From: Lewinella sp. W8
Lineage (GTDB): Bacteria; Bacteroidota; Bacteroidia; Chitinophagales; Saprospiraceae
Length of the DNA: 64,000 nt
Assembly (NCBI RefSeq): GCF_004375085.3
Contig: NZ_SNAQ03000003.1
Coordinates: forward strand, 248,001-312,000
Reading direction: 5' to 3'
Part shown: positions 32,883 through 40,547 of the stretch, in pieces
Numbering within the stretch: the first letter of the stretch is position 1
Layout: each line of letters starts with the position of its first letter
The notes under the pieces: model-generated
The model's input: the letters and a program-made list of their open reading frames with translations, nothing else
Database searches by the model: none
Told to the model about the DNA's origin: nothing
Program-made: the position numbers and the translations under genes

Positions 32883-33374
32883 TTATTTCGATTGCTCCAA
32901 CCGATAGATAATTTTCTTCATTTGTGCAATCTCCCGCTCCTGCGCTTCAATAATTTCCTCCGCCAGTTTGATTGCTTCGGGGTCTTTCAAGTGAGCTTTC
33001 TGACTCACCATAATGGCCGAACTGTGGTGTGGAATCATCGCCTTCATCCATTGCACGTCGCTCACAAAAGTCTGTTGACGGAGACCAGCGTAGCAGAGTA
33101 CGAACGTAAGAACTGCTGCACCCAGAATAGCGTAGTTCCACCCCTTCTTCTTGTACATTCCCCACATAAATAAAAGCATTGTAAACGCCATCGGGGCGAT
33201 CATCAGGAAGGTCATATACGTTCGCGTTGGGGCCAGGTATATGTGGTCAAATACGTCTACATTTAGATACATAATGGCGTACATGAGGACGAACGAAGTC
33301 CCCATCATGATGCCAAACTTGAGGTAAGGGTTCATCCCTTTTTCATCATTCATTTCCTTGGCGTGATTCATCAT
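32883..33374 (-). CDS. DUF305 membrane-anchored protein
   Basis: 163 residues. Three membrane segments (about 18-110) precede the DUF305 signature WMKAMIPHHSSAIMVSQKA and a helical tail (EIIEAQEREIAQMKKII). The paired His residues of the MIPHH motif are the family hallmark and may bind metal. DUF305 proteins recur in copper resistance clusters. Two near-adjacent ATGs (33374, 33371) make the start uncertain by one codon. The gene follows the DUF3347 lipoprotein and precedes the multicopper oxidase, all on the minus strand. Confidence 0.82.
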   Translation of the reverse strand: MMNHAKEMNDEKGMNPYLKFGIMMGTSFVLMYAIMYLNVDVFDHIYLAPTRTYMTFLMIAPMAFTMLLFMWGMYKKKGWNYAILGAAVLTFVLCYAGLRQQTFVSDVQWMKAMIPHHSSAIMVSQKAHLKDPEAIKLAEEIIEAQEREIAQMKKIIYRLEQSK

Positions 33375-33412
33375 TGCTAGGTGGGTTAATATGTAAAGTT
33401 GAAGTTATTAGA

Positions 33413-33428
33413 GGCGCGGCCGCAGGTG
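33413..33428 (+). repeat. Dispersed 20-bp motif, copy d (intergenic)
   Basis: GGCGCGGCCGCAGGTG, a shortened variant in the 91-bp gap between the DUF305 and DUF3347 genes. It lies where the DUF305 promoter or leader would be. Confidence 0.55.
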
Positions 33429-33465
33429 TGGAGCTAAGTTGAAAAAGCAGTTTGGAAGGGCCGGG

Positions 33466-34029
33466 CTATTTTATTTCGGCCACTACCTTCCCACACTTCA
33501 GCATTTTATCGCCATAGTAAGGGTTACGAATGTCAGACACATCAGAGAACCAGTCTCCTCCCGCACCGTCGAAGGCCATCGGACAGTGCTGTTTGTAAAT
33601 AACACCATCCGTAATGCCATTGGTAAAAAGTGGCTCCAGGCCGGTTGTCAGCGCTGCAAAAGTGGATCGAACACCTGTGAGATCTTCTGCGGCTGCCACT
33701 TCCTGAGCAAGATCATGCAGTTCCGGCTTGTCGTTGCCTAAAGCTTCCGCCAGATTGCTCGCTGCTGATTTAGCGTCGTCAGTATCACTGTTCACCAGAG
33801 CCATTTGTAGTTTCAAATAGTATTGATAAACGGTTTCCGTCATCCCGTCCGTAAAAGTGGCGTCAAAGGCATCAGGAGTAGCGGCCTTTTCCGCTTTCAC
33901 CTCTTCAGGGGTATTGAGTTCAACATCTGTATGATTCGCCATTTCAGTAGCATGATCCGTATTGGTTCCGCTATTGCAAGCCTGTAAAATGGCTAAAGCA
34001 AGGAGTAGTACAATGGTTTGTAGTTTCAT
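33466..34029 (-). CDS. DUF3347 copper-associated lipoprotein (copy 1)
   Basis: The start was taken at 34029 (MKLQTIVLLLALAILQAC), which gives a lipoprotein signal. An in-frame ATG at 34092 would add a charged, unconserved lead. 187 residues. The helical DUF3347 domain (about 60-140) is followed by a C-terminal module with HCPMAF, GGDW, IRNPYYGDKMLKCG, whose Cys, Met and His residues look like a copper site. The same module recurs in the 34771-35358 protein and at the C-terminus of CusB. Location is the periplasmic side of a membrane. The likely role is periplasmic copper binding, inferred from family context. Confidence 0.82.
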   Translation of the reverse strand: MKLQTIVLLLALAILQACNSGTNTDHATEMANHTDVELNTPEEVKAEKAATPDAFDATFTDGMTETVYQYYLKLQMALVNSDTDDAKSAASNLAEALGNDKPELHDLAQEVAAAEDLTGVRSTFAALTTGLEPLFTNGITDGVIYKQHCPMAFDGAGGDWFSDVSDIRNPYYGDKMLKCGKVVAEIK

Positions 34030-34114
34030 CTTTCTTCTGTTTTTTATATAAAAGGCAATCGTCAGCAACCGTGTTCTTATCACATTTTGCATAGACTGTT
34101 CTAATTATGACCTT

Positions 34115-34681
34115 TTAGAGTTTATCAATAGGTCGAGGCTTATAATCATCCTTGGCTCGAAATTCGCTGGGCGTCTCTCCCGTCAGTTTCCGGAAGGAGA
34201 CCGAAAAATGACCTGGTGATTTATACTTAAGTCGCTTCGCTACTGCTTTAATCTTGATGTTCGTTTGAAACAGCAATCGCTTCGCCCGCTCTATCCGGTG
34301 AAGCTGGTAGAATTCTTCAATGGTTCGGTTTTCCGAACAGGAAAAATGACGACTTAGGTAGCTGTAACTCAACTCCACCTGGCGAACGATGAGCTCGGAA
34401 AGGGGGACATCCGTAGTCGCCAGATCGTCATACACATAGTCAATTACTGTACCCTTTACCTGAGCGATAAGGTTATATTCGTCTTGTCGCAAACGGAGCC
34501 CAACGCTACTTAGATGTTCGGATATATAGTCCAAAGAAGCATCAGCCGCTGGAGGTATTACCCGGACGTGTCCTAGTTCAATCTCACGTACGGTCCAACC
34601 AGCATCCTTTAGTATCTGCTCGACCGCCAGAATACAGCGGTGGCAAACCATATTGTCGATGTACAATATTCGTTCTTGCAT
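34115..34681 (-). CDS. AraC-type regulator with N-terminal CxxC metal domain (copy 1)
   Basis: 188 residues. The N-terminus, MQERILYIDNMVCHRC, has a CxxC (Cys13, Cys16) at the position of an HMA metal loop and fits a small ferredoxin-like fold to about residue 70. Residues about 85-180 are a double HTH of the AraC/XylS type (SYLSRHFSCSENRTIEEF, IKAVAKRLKYKSPGHFSVSFRKLTGETPSEFR). A second protein of the same design is at 36306-36884. It likely senses Cu(I) or another soft metal through the CxxC and activates nearby copper genes. It shares strand with the DUF3347 gene 85 bp downstream. Confidence 0.8.
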   Translation of the reverse strand: MQERILYIDNMVCHRCILAVEQILKDAGWTVREIELGHVRVIPPAADASLDYISEHLSSVGLRLRQDEYNLIAQVKGTVIDYVYDDLATTDVPLSELIVRQVELSYSYLSRHFSCSENRTIEEFYQLHRIERAKRLLFQTNIKIKAVAKRLKYKSPGHFSVSFRKLTGETPSEFRAKDDYKPRPIDKL

Positions 34682-34711
34682 TTCCGCAATGATTTATCGA
34701 TTAATAAAAGC

Positions 34712-34765
34712 GTGTGAAAGCCCCAACGACACGACAGATTCCTGCCGAAGGGGCTATTATCACAC
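34712..34765 (-). terminator. Two-part hairpin after DUF3347 copy 2
   Basis: Outer arms GTGTGA/TCACAC and inner arms AGCCCC/GGGGCT form a long stem downstream of the 34771-35358 stop on the minus strand. It separates that gene from the AraC-type gene. Confidence 0.5.
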
Positions 34766-34770
34766 TCACT

Positions 34771-35358
34771 TTATTTAATCGTTTCCATCACCCGGCCACA
34801 CTTCAGCATCCGGTCGCCGAAGTAGGGGTTACGAACCGCCTCGACGTCGCTCAACCAGTCTCCTCCGGCATTATTGAAAGCCATCGGGCAGTGCTGTAAA
34901 TAGAGTTCCATATCGTTTCCACCAAAGCGCTTTATAGCGCCAGCCAGTGGTGCTGACATAGCGGAGAAGGCCTGCCGTACGTCTTCCAGGCTTTTAGCTG
35001 CAACAGCCGTTTCGGTTACAGATTTCAACTGTTTTAAATACCCCATCCACTCCATATGGGCATCGCCCGTAACCAACTTCATGTCTACAGAAGAGAGCGC
35101 AAGCTGCATCGACGCGGCTGCGGTTTTGGCGGCACCCGCATCTGACTTAACCAACGCGTCTTTCATGCGGAGGTACTCCCGCGTAACGTTGCTCAACTGT
35201 GCCTGAAAGACACTATTGGTTGCTGCATCAGCGGCTTCGCCATGATGGTGCGCCGACTCAGCTTCGTGGCCAGCTTTAGAATGAGCGGATTGACTATTGC
35301 AAGCTGTTGCAAAAAAGCCCAGGAAAGCAAGGAGGAAAAATGATTTGAAGATATTCAT
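34771..35358 (-). CDS. DUF3347 copper-associated lipoprotein (copy 2)
   Basis: The start was taken at 35358 (MNIFKSFFLLAFLGFFATAC), giving a lipoprotein signal with FATAC. The longer frame to 35469 adds 37 unlikely residues. 195 residues. A short His stretch (SAHHHGE) precedes the helical DUF3347 domain. The C-terminal module reads LQHCPMAFNNAGGDWLS...RNPYFGDRMLKCG, near-identical in pattern to copy 1 and to CusB. It is a likely periplasmic copper-binding protein. It is followed by a hairpin terminator, so it may be a separate unit from the AraC-type gene downstream. Confidence 0.82.
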   Translation of the reverse strand: MNIFKSFFLLAFLGFFATACNSQSAHSKAGHEAESAHHHGEAADAATNSVFQAQLSNVTREYLRMKDALVKSDAGAAKTAAASMQLALSSVDMKLVTGDAHMEWMGYLKQLKSVTETAVAAKSLEDVRQAFSAMSAPLAGAIKRFGGNDMELYLQHCPMAFNNAGGDWLSDVEAVRNPYFGDRMLKCGRVMETIK

Positions 35359-35576
35359 GCTTCGATGAATTGAGAGAAGGCTACCATATTTAGGTACTTC
35401 TCGGATTTGATAAGATGTATTAATAGGAACCAAAAGACTCGGCTGTGCGAGGCGGTTCTGTGTTCGCAAGACGAACGGGAAAGTTTAAGATCAAGCCAGT
35501 AAGTGCGTCCCTTTCGGTCGCCCATTTGGCCTTTTCCAGATGCAATCCGCCTCGTGAATTGCACCATACATCAATA

Positions 35577-35996
35577 TCAAATCAAATACACCTGCCACTC
35601 GCTCTTCACGTCAACTACGAGCGGAGGCGGTCGGTAATTTTCAAGTTTATCCAATTTACGCGGACGCGTAGCGGTCGCTATCTCCGGAAATAGACGAAGT
35701 GGTAGATATGGAGAAGTAACCGGCGACAGTGGTAAATCACCGGAGGTTTCTATCTCCCTATCTTCATCCAAGTGGACATAATCAAACTCATCGCCACAAC
35801 AATTTTTTCGCTCCATCTCACACCCCTCTTTCGGGTGAGACGGGCACAATTCCTCCTTTTCAGCGTGGCAACTTTTAGCCGTGCCAAAAATGGCAAACGA
35901 CTTCAATTCTCCCTCACAAAAATGCCGACTCACCGGCACACCGACGGAGCCGCCGAGCACGTTGAAAGCCAACAAAAGGGAGAGTATTTTATTCAC
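35577..35996 (-). CDS. HYC_CC_PP family protein (copy 1)
   Basis: 139 residues with an N-terminal signal-like helix. The family landmarks are in order: SRHFCEGELKSFAIFG, a CH pair (SCHAE), KNCC, and a C-terminal ENYRPPP. Similar short secreted proteins accompany Cus/Czc systems in Bacteroidota, and the conserved Cys/His residues suggest a periplasmic metal-binding function. A second member is at 47488-47916, directly upstream of cusA. Here the gene follows a CopZ-like chaperone on the same strand. The biochemical role of the family is not known to me. Confidence 0.75.
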   Translation of the reverse strand: MNKILSLLLAFNVLGGSVGVPVSRHFCEGELKSFAIFGTAKSCHAEKEELCPSHPKEGCEMERKNCCGDEFDYVHLDEDREIETSGDLPLSPVTSPYLPLRLFPEIATATRPRKLDKLENYRPPPLVVDVKSEWQVYLI

Positions 35997-36011
35997 TTAA
36001 AAGCTTGTTTA

Positions 36012-36224
36012 TTAATGAACTGGTTCTGCCTCGTAGCCAGCACCTGCAACAACCGCCTTGACCTCATCCGCCGTTAGTACTTCTGTCTCTACGGTCAATG
36101 TACGGTCGGGGCTTTGCAAATCAACATGCCAATTTTTGATGGCTTCATTTCCATCAAGTGCAGGAGTAACACCACGCAAACAACCGCCGCAGTTGATGTT
36201 GGTCTTAAATTTCATCGTAGTCAT
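36012..36224 (-). CDS. CopZ-like HMA copper chaperone
   Basis: About 70 residues, one HMA domain with NCGGC (loop Cys-x-x-Cys) and a C-terminal strand GAGYEAEPVH. The start is uncertain between the ATGs at 36224 and 36215. An upstream GTG (36233) seems unneeded. No signal peptide is present, so it acts in the cytoplasm, ferrying Cu(I) to the CopA/CopB ATPases or to regulators. TGGxxC-type loops usually begin MxC. Here the residue before the first Cys is Asn, a tolerated variant. It lies 15 bp upstream of HYC_CC_PP copy 1. Confidence 0.82.
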   Translation of the reverse strand: MTTMKFKTNINCGGCLRGVTPALDGNEAIKNWHVDLQSPDRTLTVETEVLTADEVKAVVAGAGYEAEPVH

Positions 36225-36305
36225 AATGCACACTTTTTATTTTGTGTCGCAAAGTACGGGGCAAAGTCTCCTAACTCCGTTATAGCATTCTGGTCTATGT
36301 TTACA

Positions 36306-36884
36306 TCATTCCGCTTCTCCAAGCGCATCCAATGAGCGTCGATTTGGGTCTTTCAACTTTCGAAACTGTGTCGGCGTCATCCCCGTCTCCCGCTTAAACT
36401 GACCGGATAGATGAGCAGTACTACTGTAGTCTAAGTCAAAAGCAATCTCACTTAGGTTTTCATCTCCGTAAGACAGTAGTTCCTTTACCCGCTCAATCTT
36501 CTGCCGAATAAGAAATCGCTCGATGGTTTGCCCTTCATGGCTGGAGAAGAGTTTTGACAGCGCTGCGTAGTTCTGTCGTAGTTCCCGGGATAGGTAATCA
36601 GACAAATTCTCCTGTGATGGTTTGGTATTCCGGTTGCGGACCTGATCGATGATCAACGTCTTGATTTGCTCTACCCGTTGATCGTCAGCGTCCAGTAGCA
36701 ACTCAAACCCGTTCTCTTTCAGCACTTCAGCAATGCGTCGGATGCCCCCCTCATCCGGATGAGTAGCATAAGTCACCGTCCCCATTCCCACCGCTTCCGG
36801 CGGGTAGCCAGCAGCAGTCAGCTCTTCCCGAACAACACGGATGCACCGCGGACAAACAATGTTCTTGATCTTCAGTGTTGGCAT
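36306..36884 (-). CDS. AraC-type regulator with N-terminal CxxC metal domain (copy 2)
   Basis: 192 residues, the same architecture as the 34115-34681 product. KIKNIVCPRC (Cys11, Cys14) is an HMA-like metal loop, then a ferredoxin-like region to about residue 70. A double AraC HTH follows at about 95-180 (ALSKLFSSHEGQTIERF, LSEIAFDLDYSSTAHLSGQFKRETGMTPTQFR). The two copies are clearly diverged outside the motifs, so they may respond to different cues or control different promoters. It is directly upstream of the CopZ-like gene and 11 bp after the DUF6503 gene on the same strand. Confidence 0.8.
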   Translation of the reverse strand: MPTLKIKNIVCPRCIRVVREELTAAGYPPEAVGMGTVTYATHPDEGGIRRIAEVLKENGFELLLDADDQRVEQIKTLIIDQVRNRNTKPSQENLSDYLSRELRQNYAALSKLFSSHEGQTIERFLIRQKIERVKELLSYGDENLSEIAFDLDYSSTAHLSGQFKRETGMTPTQFRKLKDPNRRSLDALGEAE

Positions 36885-36895
36885 GGTTTCTTCGT

Positions 36896-37777
36896 TTATT
36901 GGTTAATAGCCGCACCACCACGTTGCCGGTCCTCGCGAACCTCCAACCTCCGCACCTCCTCCAGGTTAATCTCTGAAAGCAGATTCAATTCCCCGGCGTC
37001 AAAGCCAGCGGGCAGCTCTTTGATGGAGCGAGCCTTATTTCCCGGCGTATTCCAGTTGTGGTAATCGCGGACGATAATGCCATCCACTTCGCGTTCGTTA
37101 TTAGCTTCGCGTAAGCGAGGTGCTTTGCCACCAGGATGAGAATAAGCCAGGTACTTCAGCTGCCGGGTATCGGGTGTGAACCAGTACATATACTCGTCGT
37201 CGGCATCCTCTCCACCGTTGTCGGTAGTAAAGGCAATCTCGATCTGATCCAGCACCTCACCTTTAATCGTATCACGGCCCAGGTAGGTCGGGATCACGGC
37301 GGGGTCGTTCAGTACCCATGGCATGAATGCGAAATAAATGACCGAGTTGACGGAGTTGCTGTACGCTTTGCGTTTCTTCTCTGTAATGACCGCGATCTTA
37401 CCGTCGATATACCGCACCAGGCCGTTGTTGTCCAACACGTCGCGGGTCACTTCGGTAGTCGTAGAATCCGTCCACCAGCGTTCGTACGTAAAGGTTCCGT
37501 TCGTTTGCTGGTAGCGGTATTCTTTATCCCGGAAGCGAAAGGCAAAGGCCGCTTCGTTCATCCCTTCCAGACCGGCGGCGGCAGTAGCCGCTTCGATGAT
37601 GGCACGAGCTTGACGGTTGGCTTCCGTTTCGGGCGCACGCACCACCGCCTCGGTGGCTATTACCTCCGCCTCTTCAATCTCTGTAACAGAAGCTGGTTCC
37701 GCACAAGCGACGGTAAAACCCAACAATAAAACCAGAGCTAGATAGCAGCAAAGTGCCAAATTTGAGTTCATCATCAT
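36896..37777 (-). CDS. DUF6503 family lipoprotein
   Basis: 293 residues, lipoprotein signal ending VACAEP. After an acidic low-complexity stretch (EIEEAEVIATEAVV) the DUF6503 core begins near residue 55. FRFRDKEYRYQQ, a TYERWW strand, the SVNSVIYFAFMPWVLND block and a DEYMYWF strand are typical of this Bacteroidota family of beta-rich (LolA/LolB-like) envelope proteins. The family has no assigned function. It sits between the periplasmic HMA gene and the AraC-type gene, but family members elsewhere are not restricted to metal loci. A metal role is only contextual. Confidence 0.75.
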   Translation of the reverse strand: MMMNSNLALCCYLALVLLLGFTVACAEPASVTEIEEAEVIATEAVVRAPETEANRQARAIIEAATAAAGLEGMNEAAFAFRFRDKEYRYQQTNGTFTYERWWTDSTTTEVTRDVLDNNGLVRYIDGKIAVITEKKRKAYSNSVNSVIYFAFMPWVLNDPAVIPTYLGRDTIKGEVLDQIEIAFTTDNGGEDADDEYMYWFTPDTRQLKYLAYSHPGGKAPRLREANNEREVDGIIVRDYHNWNTPGNKARSIKELPAGFDAGELNLLSEINLEEVRRLEVREDRQRGGAAINQ

Positions 37778-37799
37778 CTTTTCAATTAATTATTATAAT

Positions 37800-37840
37800 C
37801 TACCGCTAACCAGCCGTTGTTGGCAGCCGGTTAGCGGTAG
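37800..37840 (-). terminator. Perfect 12-bp stem hairpin after the periplasmic HMA gene
   Basis: CTACCGCTAACC (37800-37811) pairs perfectly with GGTTAGCGGTAG (37829-37840) across a 17-nt loop. On the minus strand an AT-rich run follows. It lies between the HMA gene stop and the DUF6503 start. Confidence 0.65.
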
Positions 37841-37859
37841 ACGAACAAGATTGGAAGGG

Positions 37860-38246
37860 CTACTTTGTGCCTTCCTTTTTAGTACAGCTGGCACCTGCCT
37901 TCGGCGCGCAGCAGCCACCAGCCTTAGCCTCTTTAGGCTGGCAACAGGCCATCAGTTTAGCCTGAGCATCGGGATTCGGTGCTACATCGTCGGCCTGGTA
38001 GCCAGCGGCGGAGATGGCCTGACGCAGCTTGGCTTCATCTATTTTCTTGCCTTTGTAGGTGACGGTGACTTGCTTGGTCTCCAGGTCGAGTACGGCCTCT
38101 TTAACCCCGTCCAGGGCATTCAGTTGTTTCTCAATGGAGGCCTTACACATCCCACACTGGGCGTTGGTTTGGATGACGAGTGTTTTCGGCGGCGCAGCCA
38201 TGGCCACGAAGGCAAACACGAGGAGAAGGATAGGAAGAATACGCAT
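37860..38246 (-). CDS. Periplasmic HMA protein with Cys-rich tail (MerP-like)
   Basis: 128 residues with a signal peptide (MRILPILLLVFAFVAMAAP). The HMA domain carries NAQCGMC and ends GYQADDV. A 40-residue tail then holds ACCQPK, GGCCAPK and ASCTKK, giving five more cysteines. The Sec signal places it in the periplasm, so it should bind copper or another soft metal released by the ATPases. The Cys-rich tail is an addition not found in plain MerP. It is followed by a strong hairpin terminator. Confidence 0.8.
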   Translation of the reverse strand: MRILPILLLVFAFVAMAAPPKTLVIQTNAQCGMCKASIEKQLNALDGVKEAVLDLETKQVTVTYKGKKIDEAKLRQAISAAGYQADDVAPNPDAQAKLMACCQPKEAKAGGCCAPKAGASCTKKEGTK

Positions 38247-38305
38247 GGTTAAAATGGTTTATAAAAAGTGAAAGAAGGTCCGGCCAATAACTTTGAATGG
38301 CATTT

Positions 38306-38322
38306 GGGCGCGGACGCAGGTG
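38306..38322 (+). repeat. Dispersed 20-bp motif, copy e (intergenic)
   Basis: GGGCGCGGACGCAGGTG, 60 bp upstream of the periplasmic HMA gene and in its likely promoter region. Confidence 0.6.
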
Positions 38323-38374
38323 AAAAGTGAAGACCAACAGCAGGCTGGTCCGTAATCTTTGGGTGATTTATGTT

Positions 38375-38686
38375 TTACGTAGTATTCAGTTTCGCAATCA
38401 TTTCTTCGCTGAGGCTTTCAGAGTAAGGGCCATAGGCATCGATCAGAATGCCCTTTACGCCGCTTACACCGCAGATGGCGTAAATAATACTGTTGTCATC
38501 AGGCGAACTCATTCCCTCAAGTCGATAGAATCCGTCGATTTGAAAATCCGCAGGATGCAGCTCCAGTTGTAGTGACGGACACTCCAGGCACTTGGGCTTA
38601 AGGTTGAAGTCCTCTTTATACCCTTGAGTTCTCAGGTCCGCAATTGCATCTACTAGTGATTCATAGTCATTTTTTTCTAAATGCAT
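38375..38686 (-). CDS. Conserved small Bacteroidota protein (often labelled 'phosphoribosylpyrophosphate synthetase')
   Basis: 103 residues. The pattern fits a widespread Bacteroidota family of about 100 residues: YESLVDAIADLRTQGYKEDFNL, a CLEC pair (33, 36), LHPADFQIDGFYRLEG, then IIYAICG and AYGPYSE. Databases often attach a PRPP-synthetase name to this family. At this length, with no PRPP-binding loop visible, that name is not supported. The function is unknown. It lies 5 bp after the permease gene on the same strand, so the two are probably co-transcribed. Confidence 0.7.
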   Translation of the reverse strand: MHLEKNDYESLVDAIADLRTQGYKEDFNLKPKCLECPSLQLELHPADFQIDGFYRLEGMSSPDDNSIIYAICGVSGVKGILIDAYGPYSESLSEEMIAKLNTT

Positions 38687-38691
38687 GGTTG

Positions 38692-40008
38692 TTATTTTTT
38701 AGCGTTGTTATCCGTACGTGTACGGAGGAAGAACCTTTCTCCCAGAAAGACAGCAGCGATCAGCCCTAGGGCCACATAGAGCACCAGGGGATCTCTCGAT
38801 GCTTTCACCCAGATGAATGCGGTCAAAACAATGCAATTCAGCACGATGGCAATAGTGACAATAATTGCGTTTGCGTCGATTTTATCGCGCAGATTTTTGA
38901 GCACACCCCACTGTACTATTGTATCCATCACGAGGTATAAAATAGCCCCCAGCGATGCGATCCTGGAAAGGTCGAAAAACACGGTTAGCACGATTGCGAC
39001 AACGACGGTATAGACCAACATATGCCGTTGGATATTTCCGCTCATACCAAAATGACGGTGGGGAATAAGATTCATTTTCGTTAGCATCGTCGTCATTCGG
39101 GAAACTGCGAACAAACTGGCAATCACCCCCGATATCGTTGCCACGATCGCCAGCGCCACGGTAAAAGTCAACCCCCACTTCCCAAACGCGGGCTTAGCAG
39201 CTTCAGCTAACGCAAAGTCTTTAGCAGCGATAATCTCCGGAACTGTCAAATTTACGGATACTGCCCAAGCGACCAGGGTATAAATCACCGCGCAGATGAG
39301 TAAAGAGAAAATGATGGCCCGGCCAACGTTCTTCTTAGGCTCTTCCACCTCCTCACCACTGTTGGTGATGGTAGTAAAGCCCTTGTAGGCGAGAATTGAC
39401 AAGGCAAGAGCGCCAAGATTATCAACAAGGGAGCTCTCGCCACCCTGAGCAGAAGGAAGTAAATCTGAAAATGAAAAATCCGCCAGCCATAACCCGCCAA
39501 TCGCAAAGAGGCTTATACCGCCAACTTTGATGATGGCCATCACAAATGAAGACTTTCCAAGTGTCTTGTTTCCAGAGAGGTTGATTCCGAAGGCTACTAG
39601 GATGAGGAGCACTCCCAGAACTGGCACCCAGAATTCACTCACCGGGCCAGAAAACAGCTGTAGGGTGTAAGTACCGAACGTTCGTGCTACCAGGCTCTCA
39701 CTGATCATCATAGAGAGCACCATCAATAGGGACGCTGCGGCCGTAATGGTTCCTTTACCGTAGGCCTCCGTGAGGTACATCGCTATTCCTCCTGCTGAAG
39801 GGTAGTTGTTTGACAACTTAACGTAAGCATAGGAACTAAATCCAGTGACGATCGCTCCGAATATGAAAGCAAAAGGAAGTAAACTCCCCGACAACTCAGC
39901 AACCTGGCCAAGAATAGCAAAAATACCGGCTCCAATCATTACCCCTGTTCCCAGAGATATTGCTCCGACCAAGCTAATACTGTCTTTCTTGTAGTTCTCT
40001 GATTGCAT
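38692..40008 (-). CDS. APC-superfamily amino-acid permease
   Basis: The start was taken at 40008 (MQSENYKKDSISL). The ATG at 40038 adds ten unconserved residues. 438 residues with about twelve membrane segments. The unwound TM1 motif GTGVMIGAGIFAILG is diagnostic of APC transporters, and YPSAGGIAMYLTEAYGKG follows in TM3. The EVEEPKKNVGRAII loop is also typical. It would import an amino acid or amine with protons. The substrate is not deducible. Its place among metal genes is unexplained. It may be unrelated cargo, or supply a metal-chelating amino acid. Confidence 0.82.
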   Translation of the reverse strand: MQSENYKKDSISLVGAISLGTGVMIGAGIFAILGQVAELSGSLLPFAFIFGAIVTGFSSYAYVKLSNNYPSAGGIAMYLTEAYGKGTITAAASLLMVLSMMISESLVARTFGTYTLQLFSGPVSEFWVPVLGVLLILVAFGINLSGNKTLGKSSFVMAIIKVGGISLFAIGGLWLADFSFSDLLPSAQGGESSLVDNLGALALSILAYKGFTTITNSGEEVEEPKKNVGRAIIFSLLICAVIYTLVAWAVSVNLTVPEIIAAKDFALAEAAKPAFGKWGLTFTVALAIVATISGVIASLFAVSRMTTMLTKMNLIPHRHFGMSGNIQRHMLVYTVVVAIVLTVFFDLSRIASLGAILYLVMDTIVQWGVLKNLRDKIDANAIIVTIAIVLNCIVLTAFIWVKASRDPLVLYVALGLIAAVFLGERFFLRTRTDNNAKK

Positions 40009-40075
40009 AATTAATTGACTTGCCGAAGCGCTCGGCATGGAGTGTTTGATAGCCCTTTTAATGTGTCATAAAGAA

Positions 40076-40122
40076 GCCCCCCAGGTAGGTTTTGCAACCT
40101 GAGAGTCAGCCTGGGAGGCCCT
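40076..40122 (-). terminator. Hairpin terminator of the cus operon
   Basis: GCCCCCCAGG and CCTGGGAGGC form a stem with one mismatch, and on the minus strand it is followed by CTTCTTT. It starts just after the HMBD lipoprotein stop (40134) and before the permease gene. Confidence 0.55.
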
Positions 40123-40133
40123 CTTAGATGATT

Positions 40134-40403
40134 TTAGTGCTTGTGGCCGTTTTCGGTATGTTCTTCCTGTTTAGCATAGGTCATCCCGCAAACCGGGCAC
40201 TCCCCGGGCTTATCGCTGCCGCTACCGTCACAGTGCATCGGGCAGACGTACGCAGAGGTATGTTCTTTGCCCTCGCCGTGCGGAGCAACGGTGGTGGTTT
40301 CGGTAGCAGTGTCGGTGGTCGCAGCGGAATCACCACAAGCTGTGAAGGCGAAGGTGAAAGACAGGACCAGCATCAGGGCGGTCATTGATTTGAAAAATCG
40401 CAT
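40134..40403 (-). CDS. Heavy-metal-binding-domain (HMBD) lipoprotein
   Basis: The start was taken at 40403 (MRFFKSMTALMLVLSFTFAFTACG), a lipoprotein signal. 89 residues. After a Thr/Ala-rich spacer the HMBD zinc-ribbon-like motif appears: YVCPMHC...GECPVCGMTY (CPMHC and CPVCGM), then a His-rich tail (HTENGHKH). The same domain is built into the N-terminus of CusB upstream. It is a likely periplasmic Cu/Ag-binding accessory to the CusABC pump. It is the last gene of the cus operon, separated from cusB by 144 bp containing a large hairpin. Confidence 0.82.
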   Translation of the reverse strand: MRFFKSMTALMLVLSFTFAFTACGDSAATTDTATETTTVAPHGEGKEHTSAYVCPMHCDGSGSDKPGECPVCGMTYAKQEEHTENGHKH

Positions 40404-40474
40404 GGTTGAGTAGATTTTGGAGCAGTACTCCGGGTAAATGGTTGGTTGTGATCGTCTTTTCCTCAACGGGCACT

Positions 40475-40546
40475 GTGCGCTGCTCATCCGATACATCTTT
40501 TGGCCTGGTGTAGCCGGACAAAAGTTCATCGGATGCGTCAGCGCAC
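40475..40546. repeat. 72-bp imperfect inverted repeat between cusB and the HMBD gene
   Basis: GTGCGCTG (40475-40482) pairs with CAGCGCAC (40539-40546). TCATCCGAT pairs with ATCGGATG further in, and CTTTTG pairs with CAAAAG at the apex. It starts two bases after the cusB stop. It could be an attenuating RNA hairpin or the remnant of a small inserted element. Confidence 0.55.
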
Positions 40547-40547
40547 T

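Noticed and set aside
38332-38350. Small hairpin GACCA/TGGTC as a terminator for the 38375 gene
   Set aside because: A five-base stem without a T-tract is too weak to support.
38375-38686. Annotation as phosphoribosylpyrophosphate synthetase
   Set aside because: The protein has 103 residues and no PRPP loop is visible. The name is inherited database error, so it was described only as a conserved small protein.
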